In this document: piece by piece, positions 8,070 through 16,450 of the stretch
Position numbering within the stretch: position 1 is the stretch's first letter
Layout: the number at the start of each line of letters is the position of its first letter
Assembly: GCF_002209355.2 (NCBI RefSeq)
Contig: NZ_CP106855.1
Location: forward strand, 3,162,001 to 3,226,000
Reading direction: 5' to 3'
From: Bdellovibrio sp. SKB1291214
GTDB lineage: Bacteria; Bdellovibrionota; Bdellovibrionia; Bdellovibrionales; Bdellovibrionaceae
Length of the DNA: 64,000 nucleotides
Translations under genes and position numbers: made by a program
The notes under the pieces: model-generated
The model's input: the letters and a program-made list of their open reading frames with translations, nothing else
The model's database searches: none
Told to the model about the DNA's origin: nothing

Positions 8070-9325
8070 AGTTCAAACTCCTCCCACCAGTCTTTGAGTT
8101 CCTCAACACCAGTGCCCAGCAATACGCCGGATGTTTTATCTGTCGCCAATTCCTGACGGATGTATCGATTCACAGAATCCACCGTCACTTGATTGATCTC
8201 TTCGATCACGGAATCAACGGATCTATATTGGCCAAATACCATTTCATTGACTGCCAAAGATGTCATGCGATTTTCAATATCATCGGAGCCCAGCAAAATG
8301 GATCCCTTAACTTGAGTCTTAAACATCTCGACATCAGAACGAGTCGCCCCGTTCTTGCGAATCTTTTGGAATTCCTTGGCAATCAACTCGCCGACTTTTT
8401 TGACGCTCTTCAATTCAGAAGCCGCGTAAATATTCAGCATGCCCGAGTCGATATTGGTATTAAGACTTGAGAAAATCGAATAAACCAAACCACGCTTTTC
8501 ACGGACACTTTGGTAAAGCTTGGAAGTCATGCCCCCACCCAGCAATGTATTCGCGATCACCGCTTCAAAGCGGTACTTGTCACGGAAACTTGCGGTTGGA
8601 AGACCTAAAAGCATGTGCACTTGCTCGGATTGTTTTTCCATCACACGGCGACGGCGCAACCAATTTGGTTTTTTGCGCGTATTTTTCAAGGTGCTCTTTT
8701 TCTTTTTACCCAAGTGTTTTTCCACGCCCGCCATAAACTCATCGTGATCCAAGCAACCTGCCGCGCTCACGATGATATTTTTGCCAGTGTAGTTTTTCTT
8801 ATAGTAATCCATCACTTGATTTTGCTTCATCAAAGCGATGGAAGCTGGTGTACCCAAGATAGGACGACCCAATGGATGCTTGCCGTAAACCTCGTCATAA
8901 AGAACGTCATAAATAACATCTTCATGAGAGTCCTCGGACATCGCGATCTCTTGCAGAATCACGCCTTTTTCCAAAGCGAATTCCTTTTTTACCAGATTCA
9001 TATTGGAAACAAGGTCCGACAAAACGTCTAAGGCCTTCTCCCAATGATCTTTCAAAACAAGAGCGTGATAGCACGTGTATTCACGTGTGGTGTAAGCGTT
9101 CAGCTCCCCACCCACGGATTCCAAAGATTTTGCGATTTGATAGGTATTGCGAGTTTTGGTGCCTTTAAACACCAGATGCTCAAGTAAGTGAGACATGCCG
9201 GCAATGGCTGGAACTTCGTCACGAGTCCCCGTTAAAACCCAGATACCGATAGAAACGGCACGGGACCCTGGATGAAACTCGCTCATCACTCGGATCCCGT
9301 TAGAAAGTTCAGATTTTTTGAACAA
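8066..9325 (-). CDS. M16 family zinc peptidase (MPP/PqqL type)
   Basis: 419 residues of a processing-peptidase-like enzyme. The inverted zinc motif HLLEH lies at residues 46-50 with the third ligand Glu at about 126 in GVILQEIAMSED, so the N-terminal half looks catalytically intact. The C-terminal half carries the usual M16 second domain, including SKLYQSVREKRGLVYSI, the substrate-binding R/Y block. There is no signal peptide, so it is cytoplasmic or peripheral. The start is a TTG at 9325 with AGCAGG about eleven bases upstream. A pnp-M16-dut order is seen in several bacterial lineages. Substrate unknown. Confidence 0.9.
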   Translation of the reverse strand: MFKKSELSNGIRVMSEFHPGSRAVSIGIWVLTGTRDEVPAIAGMSHLLEHLVFKGTKTRNTYQIAKSLESVGGELNAYTTREYTCYHALVLKDHWEKALDVLSDLVSNMNLVKKEFALEKGVILQEIAMSEDSHEDVIYDVLYDEVYGKHPLGRPILGTPASIALMKQNQVMDYYKKNYTGKNIIVSAAGCLDHDEFMAGVEKHLGKKKKSTLKNTRKKPNWLRRRRVMEKQSEQVHMLLGLPTASFRDKYRFEAVIANTLLGGGMTSKLYQSVREKRGLVYSIFSSLNTNIDSGMLNIYAASELKSVKKVGELIAKEFQKIRKNGATRSDVEMFKTQVKGSILLGSDDIENRMTSLAVNEMVFGQYRSVDSVIEEINQVTVDSVNRYIRQELATDKTSGVLLGTGVEELKDWWEEFEL

Positions 9326-9346
9326 AGTATTTATAACCTGCTCCTA

Positions 9347-9400
9347 TCCGCCTTCGCCAAGGCTACGGCGGACAAGTCCGCTGAGGCATTGGCGAGACGC
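9347..9400. repeat. Imperfect GC-rich inverted repeat between pnp and M16 gene
   Basis: TCCGCC and GGCGGA close a 26-base hairpin (9347-9372) with a CTTCGCCAAGG-type interior; a second GCC/GGC-rich stretch follows to about 9400. It fills most of the gap between pnp and the M16 gene. No T-run follows. It resembles dispersed REP-like palindromes, but differs in sequence from the CTCCGGC family in this window. Confidence 0.5.
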
Positions 9401-9406
9401 CGAGAA

Positions 9407-11509
9407 CTACTGTTGTTGTTGCAACAAAGCCTTGCGAGAAAGTTTCACGCGACCTGCACGGTCTACTTCAAGAACTTTCACGTCGATAGTTTCGCCTTCT
9501 TTAAGAACATCTGTTACAGCGCGAACGCGCTCGTTAGAGATCTCAGAGATGTGTAGCAAACCTTGAGTGTTCGGAAGAATTTCAACAAAAGCTCCAAATT
9601 CAGCGATTTTTACTACGCGGCCTTTATACGTTTTTCCAACTTCAGCCTCTGCCACGATGTCGTTGATCATGCCGATAGCTTTTTTAGTTGCTTCAGGGTC
9701 AGCAGACGCGATGTGGATTGTACCGTCGTCTTCGATCTCGATCTTAACGCCAGTCGCTTCAGTGATACCACGGATAACTTTACCGCCAGAACCGATAACT
9801 TCACGGATTTTGTCTGGACGGATTTTGATAGTCTCGATACGCGGAGCAAATTCAGAGATTTGACCACGAGGAGTTTTCATCACTTTTTCCATTTCGTTCA
9901 AGATGTGGATACGGCCGTCTTTAGCTTGAGACAACGCTTGTTCCATAACTTCGAAAGAAACAGAGTCAATTTTGATATCCATTTGAACCGCTGTGATACC
10001 TTGAGCAGTACCAGCAACTTTAAAGTCCATGTCACCCAAGTGATCTTCATCACCCAAGATGTCCGTCAATACAGCGACGCGGTCGCCTTCTTTGATAAGA
10101 CCCATTGCCACACCTGCAACGTTACCTTTAACAGGAACGCCGGCATCAAGAAGCGCCATCAAACCAGAACAAACAGTACCCATTGAAGAAGAACCGTTGG
10201 ATTCCAAAACTTCAGATACGATACGGATTGTGTATGGGAATTTCTCATGATCAGGAAGAACTGCTTTAAGAGCACGTTCAGCCAAGTTACCGTGACCGAT
10301 CTCACGACGAGAAGTACCGCTCATACGACCCACTTCACCTACAGAGTATGGAGGGAAGTTATAGTGAAGCATGAACTTGCGTTTTTGAACGCCCAACAAT
10401 GAATCAACCATTTGCTCATCGTCACCAGTACCCAAAGTCACAGTACCCAATACTTGAGTTTCACCACGAGTGAAAAGGCCTGAACCGTGAGCACGCGGCA
10501 AGATACCTACTTCGTTCGCCACTGGACGTACCGTTGTCGTGTTACGACCATCGATACGAACTTTGCGATCCAAGATCATGGCACGAGCTTCTTTGTACTT
10601 AAGATCTTCAACGATCGTGTTAAGGTCTTTTTTACGTTGCTTCAAAAGGTCTTTGTCAGTGATTGACGCCAACAAAGTTTTTTCAGCTTCAGCAGCAGCT
10701 GTGTTTGCAGCAGCATAACGATCTTGTTTTTCTTTGATCGCAAGTGCAGCAGCAATTTTAGGTTGCAAGAAAGCTTCAGCAGAAGCTTTGAATTCAGCAT
10801 CGATAGACGGCGGAGTGAATACGCGTTTAGCAACAGAACCTGTTTTTTCACGCAATTCATCTTGTGCATTCAATAGAGGCATCAAAGCGTTGTGACCAAA
10901 TTTCAATGCCGCCAAAGCGTCTGCTTCAGTGATGAATTTAGTTTCACCTTCAACCATCAACAAACCATTGCGAGTCCCCGCAACGATCATATCCATGTCG
11001 GATTTTTCCAACTGTTGTGGAGTTGGGTTGGCAATGAATTGACCATCAACGCGAGCGATTTGAACTGCTGCTGTTGGGCCGTTGAACGGAATGTCAGATA
11101 CGTGAAGAGCCGCAGAGGCACCAAGGCTTGCCAAGATTTCAAGAGGGAATGAACCGTCAGCAGAAAGAACAGTCGCTACTACTTGAGTTTCATAGCGGTA
11201 GCCTTCTGGGAAAGAAGGACGGATGGGACGGTCGATCAAGCGAGCGATAAGAACCGCGTCGTTTGTTGGCTTAGCTTCACGTTTGAAGTAACCACCTGGA
11301 ATTTTACCAGTTGCATAGTATTTTTCGATGTATTCAACAGTCAGAGGGAAGAAATCTAGCTCTGATTGTTTTTTAGAAGAAACAGCAGTGACGATAACCA
11401 TGTTGTTACCGCTAGAAACAAGCACGGATCCATCTGCTTGTTTTGCCATACGGCCAGTTTCGATTGTGATCTGTTTTCCACCTACAGAAGTAGTTACAGT
11501 CGTTTTCAT
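9407..11509 (-). CDS. pnp: Polyribonucleotide nucleotidyltransferase (PNPase)
   Basis: Phosphorolytic 3'-5' exoribonuclease and RNA degradosome component. At 700 residues it has the standard architecture: RNase PH domain 1 (with GGYFKREAKPTND), an all-helical linker around 230-310, RNase PH domain 2 (with GRNTTTVRP and the catalytic-side DILGDEDHLGDMDFK), a KH domain (IREVIGSGGKVIRGI, about 560) and an S1 domain (YKGRVVKIAEFGAFVEI, about 620-690). It ends in a short Gln tract. It lies downstream of rpsO, as in most bacteria, with a hairpin and a REP-like palindrome between them. Confidence 0.98.
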   Translation of the reverse strand: MKTTVTTSVGGKQITIETGRMAKQADGSVLVSSGNNMVIVTAVSSKKQSELDFFPLTVEYIEKYYATGKIPGGYFKREAKPTNDAVLIARLIDRPIRPSFPEGYRYETQVVATVLSADGSFPLEILASLGASAALHVSDIPFNGPTAAVQIARVDGQFIANPTPQQLEKSDMDMIVAGTRNGLLMVEGETKFITEADALAALKFGHNALMPLLNAQDELREKTGSVAKRVFTPPSIDAEFKASAEAFLQPKIAAALAIKEKQDRYAAANTAAAEAEKTLLASITDKDLLKQRKKDLNTIVEDLKYKEARAMILDRKVRIDGRNTTTVRPVANEVGILPRAHGSGLFTRGETQVLGTVTLGTGDDEQMVDSLLGVQKRKFMLHYNFPPYSVGEVGRMSGTSRREIGHGNLAERALKAVLPDHEKFPYTIRIVSEVLESNGSSSMGTVCSGLMALLDAGVPVKGNVAGVAMGLIKEGDRVAVLTDILGDEDHLGDMDFKVAGTAQGITAVQMDIKIDSVSFEVMEQALSQAKDGRIHILNEMEKVMKTPRGQISEFAPRIETIKIRPDKIREVIGSGGKVIRGITEATGVKIEIEDDGTIHIASADPEATKKAIGMINDIVAEAEVGKTYKGRVVKIAEFGAFVEILPNTQGLLHISEISNERVRAVTDVLKEGETIDVKVLEVDRAGRVKLSRKALLQQQQ

Positions 11510-11589
11510 TAAATCTCCTTATTTAGCGAAAATTCGTTTTCGCCATCCGTTTGTGGAAGCCATCTCAAAAATCATTCTGACTTTGAGCA

Positions 11590-11605
11590 CTCCGGCTCGC
11601 CGGAG
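11590..11605. repeat. CTCCGGC palindrome, copy 2
   Basis: CTCCGGC-TC-GCCGGAG in the pnp leader, on the rpsO side. Same arms as the copies at 4869 and 13068. Confidence 0.55.
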
Positions 11606-11683
11606 TAGAGCACTCAGCATTCTTGCTTGTTGCTCGTGAAGTCAGCAGGATTTCTCAGCTGGCTTCCTGTTTTTTAAAATTTT

Positions 11684-11705
11684 GAAGGGGCTATTACGCC
11701 CCTTC
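11684..11705 (-). terminator. Hairpin after rpsO, weak terminator or processing site
   Basis: On the minus strand, GAAGGGGC-GTAATA-GCCCCTTC forms an 8-bp stem just after the rpsO stop. It is followed by AAAATTTTAAAA and not by a proper T-run, so termination may be partial. An RNase processing site upstream of pnp is an equally good reading. Confidence 0.5.
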
Positions 11706-11728
11706 TAGATATCTTATTTAAGATGAGA

Positions 11729-11998
11729 TTACTTACGGATATCAAGTTCTTTGATAAGAGTTTGATAACCTTTAACGTCTTTGCGGTGCAAGTAATCCAA
11801 AAGCTTACGACGTTGATTTACTAGAGTCACAAGACCACGACGACCGTGGAAATCTTTTTTGTGAGTCGTGAAGTGAACTGTAAGGTCGTTGATACGTGCT
11901 GTAAGCAAAGCAACTTGTACTTGTGCTGAACCAGTATCTAGGCCTGCAGTTTTGAACTTGTTAACGATCTGTGCTTTTTGTTCTTTAGTGACTGCCAT
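11729..11998 (-). CDS. rpsO: 30S ribosomal protein S15
   Basis: Primary 16S rRNA-binding protein of the 30S platform. At 89 residues it has the normal length, with the conserved [21 protein letters not shown] helix region, [19 protein letters not shown] and [10 protein letters not shown] good ribosome binding site (GAGGAG) precedes the ATG. It has its own promoter candidate (12086-12114) in the truB-rpsO gap, so it can be expressed independently of the upstream infB operon. pnp follows. Confidence 0.98.
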   Translation of the reverse strand: MAVTKEQKAQIVNKFKTAGLDTGSAQVQVALLTARINDLTVHFTTHKKDFHGRRGLVTLVNQRRKLLDYLHRKDVKGYQTLIKELDIRK

Positions 11999-12085
11999 TA
12001 GCGTCTCCTCTGTTGGCGTTTCCGCCGGTTTATATACTCCCCGCCTTAGTCGTCATGGCTGTCGATCCTAGGCAGGTTTGGTAAG

Positions 12086-12114
12086 GTTCTAACTGACCCC
12101 GCTACCAGGGTCAA
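12086..12114 (-). promoter_or_regulatory. Candidate sigma-70-type promoter of rpsO
   Basis: Reading the minus strand, TTGACC at 12114-12109 and TAGAAC at 12091-12086 are separated by exactly 17 bases. Transcription would start near 12079, giving a leader of about 80 bases. The -35 overlaps a TGACCC/GGGTCA inverted repeat. Confidence 0.55.
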
Positions 12115-12128
12115 GTGCTCAAAATAAT

Positions 12129-13115
12129 TTAGTATTTGAAGACACGCTTGAGCACGAAGCCGCGGCCGGATTCAAGGCCCACGATCGCCAAAAGCTTGCC
12201 TTCCATGGAAAGGACTTGGACAAACTGGTCCGAGTCAGGGTTAAAAGCCGCTATAAGCTGACTGCGCAGGTCATGGCTGATTTGACCATTCCCCAGCAAC
12301 ACCTGATCTTGGCCCTTCACCCGGATGCGTTTTACCATGGGCAAAGCCGCATCCATCGTCACAAAGCAGCCGGTTAATGTGTTCTTTTTTACACACTCTT
12401 CGATGACCTCGAGGGTTTGCCCCTGCTCCAAGATGTATGGCGCCGAATAGGTTCTGCGAAGCCCGCTCATCGCAGCACCGCATCCCAAAGCCTGCCCCAA
12501 AAGGTCCACCCAGGTGCGGATATAGCTTCCCTTAGAACAGCGAAGATCGAACTCGGCCCAATCCTGCCCCATTCCTAGGAATTTGACATCCCAGAAGTTC
12601 ATGATCTTTTTAGGGATCACGACGTCTTTTTCAGAACGTGCATATTCGTAAAGTTTTTTTCCCTGAACTTTGATGGCCGAGTAAATAGGAACTTCGACTT
12701 CCATTTCGCCTTGAAGCTTCATGGCTTCAGCCAGCAAAGTGGCTTCCACCAAGTTCACAGGTTTGGTTTCTAAAGTTTCCCCGGTTGTATCCAAAGTGTC
12801 GGTGCGAATTCCAAATTGAATACGCACGCGGTAACCCTTGTCACCTTCAAGAATGTATTGGGAAAGCTTGGTACCTTCATTAATCAAACAAGCCATCAAG
12901 CCCGAAGCCATCGGATCCAAAGTTCCCGAGTGACCAACAGATTTGGTGCCCATGATGCGACGAAGACGTGCCACCACGTCGTGGCTAGAAATGCCCGACG
13001 GTTTATCGACAAGCAAAAGACCATGGAAGTCGACGGGATCTCGTTTTACTGAGGGCCCGCGTCCACCCTCCGGCTTCGCCGGAGCAGTTTTAAAGTTTTC
13101 AGAATTATTCGTCAT
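12129..13115 (-). CDS. truB: tRNA pseudouridine(55) synthase TruB
   Basis: Makes pseudouridine 55 in the T-arm of tRNAs. The catalytic motif GHSGTLDPMASG contains the nucleophilic Asp; VDKPSGISSHD and the C-terminal PUA-like region (MVKRIRVKGQDQVLLGNG onward) match the family. The ATG at 13115 (328 residues) overlaps the rbfA stop by 11 bases and gives a better N-terminus than the ATG at 13163. Residues of about 11-18 (APAKPEGG) are encoded by a CTCCGGC palindrome (13068-13084), apparently an in-frame repeat insertion in the variable N-terminal extension ahead of the catalytic domain. Confidence 0.95.
   Translation of the reverse strand: MTNNSENFKTAPAKPEGGRGPSVKRDPVDFHGLLLVDKPSGISSHDVVARLRRIMGTKSVGHSGTLDPMASGLMACLINEGTKLSQYILEGDKGYRVRIQFGIRTDTLDTTGETLETKPVNLVEATLLAEAMKLQGEMEVEVPIYSAIKVQGKKLYEYARSEKDVVIPKKIMNFWDVKFLGMGQDWAEFDLRCSKGSYIRTWVDLLGQALGCGAAMSGLRRTYSAPYILEQGQTLEVIEECVKKNTLTGCFVTMDAALPMVKRIRVKGQDQVLLGNGQISHDLRSQLIAAFNPDSDQFVQVLSMEGKLLAIVGLESGRGFVLKRVFKY
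13068..13084. repeat. CTCCGGC palindrome, copy 3, inside truB
   Basis: CTCCGGC-TTC-GCCGGAG, the same arms as at 4869 and 11590, but lying within the N-terminal coding part of truB, where it is translated in frame without a stop. Confidence 0.6.
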
Positions 13116-13506
13116 CAGATTCGGATTCGTTTTTTGGTTCTTTGGCTTTTCTTTCAGCCTCAAGATCAGAAATAATACGCTCCACCTTCAAAACCTGCTC
13201 TGTTGCGTGATCCGCATAGAACTTTAGCTTTGGGCAGTAGCGCATCTTTAATTCTTTACCGATATAGTTTTGGATTTCGAAGGCGCGCTCTTGCAATAAT
13301 TCGACAGCTTCGTTTTGGGCCTCTTCAGAACCCAAAACGCTGATGTAAACTTTAGCTGCGCGCAAATCCGCAGGCATCTTAACAGAGGCCACCGTCACCA
13401 AACCTGGCAACGGCATTTTAAAGCCTTTAATTAGAAATTGAGCAATGGTCGCCTGAATTTGACGCTCAACTTGTGCGACCCTGCGTCCATCACCCACATT
13501 CTTCAT
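13105..13506 (-). CDS. rbfA: Ribosome-binding factor A
   Basis: Late 30S assembly factor that binds the 16S rRNA 5' region. 133 residues with a KH-like core: VERQIQATIAQFLIKG at the N-terminus, DLRAAKVYISVLGSEE, and LKMRYCPKLKFYADHATEQ near the end of the fold, followed by an acidic tail. The ATG shares one base with the infB stop (TAATG), so it is probably translationally coupled. truB begins inside its last codons. The infB-rbfA-truB order is strongly conserved in bacteria. Confidence 0.97.
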   Translation of the reverse strand: MKNVGDGRRVAQVERQIQATIAQFLIKGFKMPLPGLVTVASVKMPADLRAAKVYISVLGSEEAQNEAVELLQERAFEIQNYIGKELKMRYCPKLKFYADHATEQVLKVERIISDLEAERKAKEPKNESESDDE

Positions 13507-16412
13507 TAAATACCCAACTCTCTTGCAACTTCTTTCTTAACGAAAGCTTCCATCATATCGCCGACTTTAACGTCGTTGTAGTTTTCGATGCCGATACCGC
13601 ATTCGTAGCCAGAAGCCACTTCTTTGGCGTCGTCTTTGAAACGTTTAAGCGATGCGATCTTACCTTCGTAAATGATCTTATCTTCACGAAGAAGACGGAT
13701 CGAGTTGTTACGTTGAACTTTACCATCAATAACGAAGCAACCAGCGATTGTTCCGACTTTTGGTACGTTGAACACGTTACGAACTTCCACACGGCCCATA
13801 ACTTCTTCAACCATATCTGGCGTAAGAAGACCGGACATTGCAGCTTTCATTTGATCGATCAATTCGTAAACGATGGAGTAAGTTCTGATGTCTACGCCCA
13901 ATTGTTTCGCTTTAGCTTGTGCGCCCAGGTCAGGACGTACGTTGAAGCCCAAAACGATACCTTTAGAAGTATTCGCCAAAGTCACGTCATTCTCATTGAT
14001 ACCACCGACAGCCGCGTGGATAACACGCACTTTCACTTCCGGAGTTACCAATTTCGCAAGCATGCCGTTGATGGCCTCAAGAGAACCATGAACGTCTGCT
14101 TTCAAGATGATCGCAAGCTCTTTCACATCGCCGGCTTTAACTTTAGAGAAGATCTCGTCCAAAGACATTTTTTGAGCAGGAACGTTAGCAGCTTTTGCGG
14201 CTTGTTCTTTTCTCAAAGTAGACATCTCTTCAGCAGTTCTTTCATCTTTTACGATGTCAAACTTATCGCCCGCTGCTGGAACGCCATCAAGACCCAAAAC
14301 TTCCACTGGAAGGCCCGGACCCACTGACTCAACTCTTTGACCTTTATCATTCGTCAATGAACGAACGCGGCCCTTCATTGTTCCTGCAACCAAGTACTGA
14401 CCCACAGAAACAGTTCCGTCTTTAACTAGAAGTGTTGCTACAGGACCTTTGCCTTTTTCCATCTTCGCTTCGATCACAAGACCTGTGCCCGAACGTTTTG
14501 GATTGGCTTTCAATTCACCGATTTCAGCCAACAATTTGATTTGCTCAAGAAGCTCTTTCAAGCCTGTTTTCTTAAGTGCTGAAACTTCCACGAAGATCGT
14601 GTTACCACCCCATTCTTCTGGGACGATTTCAAGTTCAGTTAATTGTTGTTTGATACGGTCCGGATTTGCACCCGGTTTATCCATCTTATTCACAGCAACG
14701 ATAATAGGTACGCCTGCTGCTTTCGCATGGTTAATAGATTCTTGCGTTTGCGGCATCATACCGTCATCCGCAGCTACCACGATAACCGCGATATCTGTCG
14801 CGTTCGCACCACGAGTACGCATCGCCGTAAAGGCTTCGTGACCCGGAGTATCTAGGAACGTGATCAAAGAACCATCTTCAATTTGTACGGAGTAAGCACC
14901 GATGTGCTGAGTGATACCGCCGGCTTCGCCTTTAGCAACGTCAGCATTGCGGATAGCATCTAGCAATGATGTTTTACCATGGTCAACGTGACCCATGATT
15001 GTAACAACTGGTGGACGAGTGATCTTATCTGCATCCAAATCTCCGAATGCAGTTTCAGACGCCACGTCATCAGCTGTCTTGAACACGTTTTGTGCTTCCC
15101 AACCGAATTCAGGAACGATCAAAGCGATCGTATCGAAATCCAAGTCAGTATTCATGTTCGCCATCACACCATTTTTCATCATGACTTTAACTAGCTGAGG
15201 AGCTTTAAGGCCCATCGCCATTGCCAAGTCAGACAATTTCATTGTGTTATTCACTTTAACTACGCGCTTATGCGCAGCAGCTGTCGTGATCTGAGTTTTT
15301 TGACCTTGCTCTGTAACGGTCTTCTTCTTTTTAGGTTGGAAGACCATTTCGCGTTTACGGAAATCAACCGCATTGAAGCTCTTGATTTCTTCTTCTTTTT
15401 CTTTCTCACGAGCGCTTGGACCCGCATTGAAAGCCGCTGGAGCTGGAGATGCGCCAAAACGTTTACGCTTATCAAAATCCTTATTGTGATGATGATCAGC
15501 GCCCTCAGTTGGAATCTCTGGCGGAGCTTGTTGCGCTACGAAACCAGGACGGATGTTGCGCGTTGGCGCACCACCTGCTGGACGGTTGAAACCACCCGGG
15601 CGAGGTCCTGTGAAAGAAGCACTTGCGCCACCACCTGAACGAGGCTGGAATCCACCTTGTGGACGATCACCTTGTGGGCGTTGTGGAGCTTGTGTCTGAA
15701 CGCGGGAAAGATCCATACGTCCAATGATATTTCTTTTCGGAGCAGAAGCTGGAGTTGAAGAACTTGCGACACCGCTTGTTCCCACGACGACTTCTTTCTT
15801 ACGAGCTTGCACTGGCGCCGCTGGAGTGGCCTGAGCAGGTGCCGCCGGAGCTTCTGTTTTTACAGGAGCTGGAGCTTCCACTTTCGCTTCCACGACTGGA
15901 GCCGCTGGGGCTGCTGCCACTGGAGTTGGTTCTGGTTTTGCGACAAGCTTTTCTTCAACCACCGCTGGAGTTGGCTCTGCAGCCTCTTCCTTCGGAGCAG
16001 CCGCAGCTGCAGGTTTCTTAACTACAACACGAGTTGTTTTTGGAGCTTCCGCTTCTTCTTCAACGTCGGGTTTAGAAATAATTTTTGCTTTCGCTTCAAC
16101 CGGAGCCGCTTCCTCTTTCGTCTTACGACGAATGACTTTAGCTGGAGCCGCTGCTGCTGCCTCAGCTTCAGCCGCTGCTGCCGCCGCTACTTTTTTAGCT
16201 GGCGCCTTGCGAGTTGCTGCTTTTTTGGGTTTCGCTTCATCAGCGGGCTTATCACCACCACCCAGCTTAATTTTAATCTGCTCAAGAACTTGCGGTTCCA
16301 ATTCCGCCATATGGCTCTTAATAGGCAAATTCCATTCACGGATTTTGTCCATCAAAGCCAGCGGGGTCATCCCGATTTCTTTCGCAAATTCAAAAACTTT
16401 TGGATTACTCAC
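13506..16412 (-). CDS. infB: Translation initiation factor IF-2
   Basis: GTPase that positions initiator tRNA on the 30S subunit and promotes subunit joining. 968 residues: a first IF2_N module (residues 1 to about 50), a long Ala/Pro/Lys- and then Gly/Arg-rich linker (about 55-370), a second IF2_N module (MKLSDLAMAMGLKAPQLV), and the G domain with GHVDHGKT (about 473-480), DTPGHEAF and NKMD, then domains II to IV. The motifs are intact. The linker is rich in simple codons, which explains the long antisense frames over it. It follows nusA by about 38 bases. Confidence 0.98.
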   Translation of the reverse strand: MSNPKVFEFAKEIGMTPLALMDKIREWNLPIKSHMAELEPQVLEQIKIKLGGGDKPADEAKPKKAATRKAPAKKVAAAAAAEAEAAAAAPAKVIRRKTKEEAAPVEAKAKIISKPDVEEEAEAPKTTRVVVKKPAAAAAPKEEAAEPTPAVVEEKLVAKPEPTPVAAAPAAPVVEAKVEAPAPVKTEAPAAPAQATPAAPVQARKKEVVVGTSGVASSSTPASAPKRNIIGRMDLSRVQTQAPQRPQGDRPQGGFQPRSGGGASASFTGPRPGGFNRPAGGAPTRNIRPGFVAQQAPPEIPTEGADHHHNKDFDKRKRFGASPAPAAFNAGPSAREKEKEEEIKSFNAVDFRKREMVFQPKKKKTVTEQGQKTQITTAAAHKRVVKVNNTMKLSDLAMAMGLKAPQLVKVMMKNGVMANMNTDLDFDTIALIVPEFGWEAQNVFKTADDVASETAFGDLDADKITRPPVVTIMGHVDHGKTSLLDAIRNADVAKGEAGGITQHIGAYSVQIEDGSLITFLDTPGHEAFTAMRTRGANATDIAVIVVAADDGMMPQTQESINHAKAAGVPIIVAVNKMDKPGANPDRIKQQLTELEIVPEEWGGNTIFVEVSALKKTGLKELLEQIKLLAEIGELKANPKRSGTGLVIEAKMEKGKGPVATLLVKDGTVSVGQYLVAGTMKGRVRSLTNDKGQRVESVGPGLPVEVLGLDGVPAAGDKFDIVKDERTAEEMSTLRKEQAAKAANVPAQKMSLDEIFSKVKAGDVKELAIILKADVHGSLEAINGMLAKLVTPEVKVRVIHAAVGGINENDVTLANTSKGIVLGFNVRPDLGAQAKAKQLGVDIRTYSIVYELIDQMKAAMSGLLTPDMVEEVMGRVEVRNVFNVPKVGTIAGCFVIDGKVQRNNSIRLLREDKIIYEGKIASLKRFKDDAKEVASGYECGIGIENYNDVKVGDMMEAFVKKEVARELGI

Positions 16413-16450
16413 TCAGTCTCCCTGTGTAGTAACTGTAACTTCTTTAAAAT

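Noticed and set aside
9563-10186. 207-codon plus-strand frame over pnp
   Set aside because: Antisense to well-conserved PNPase domains; composition is artefactual and no start signal is seen.
13473-14327. 284-codon plus-strand frame
   Set aside because: Antisense to infB and rbfA; no recognisable protein features.
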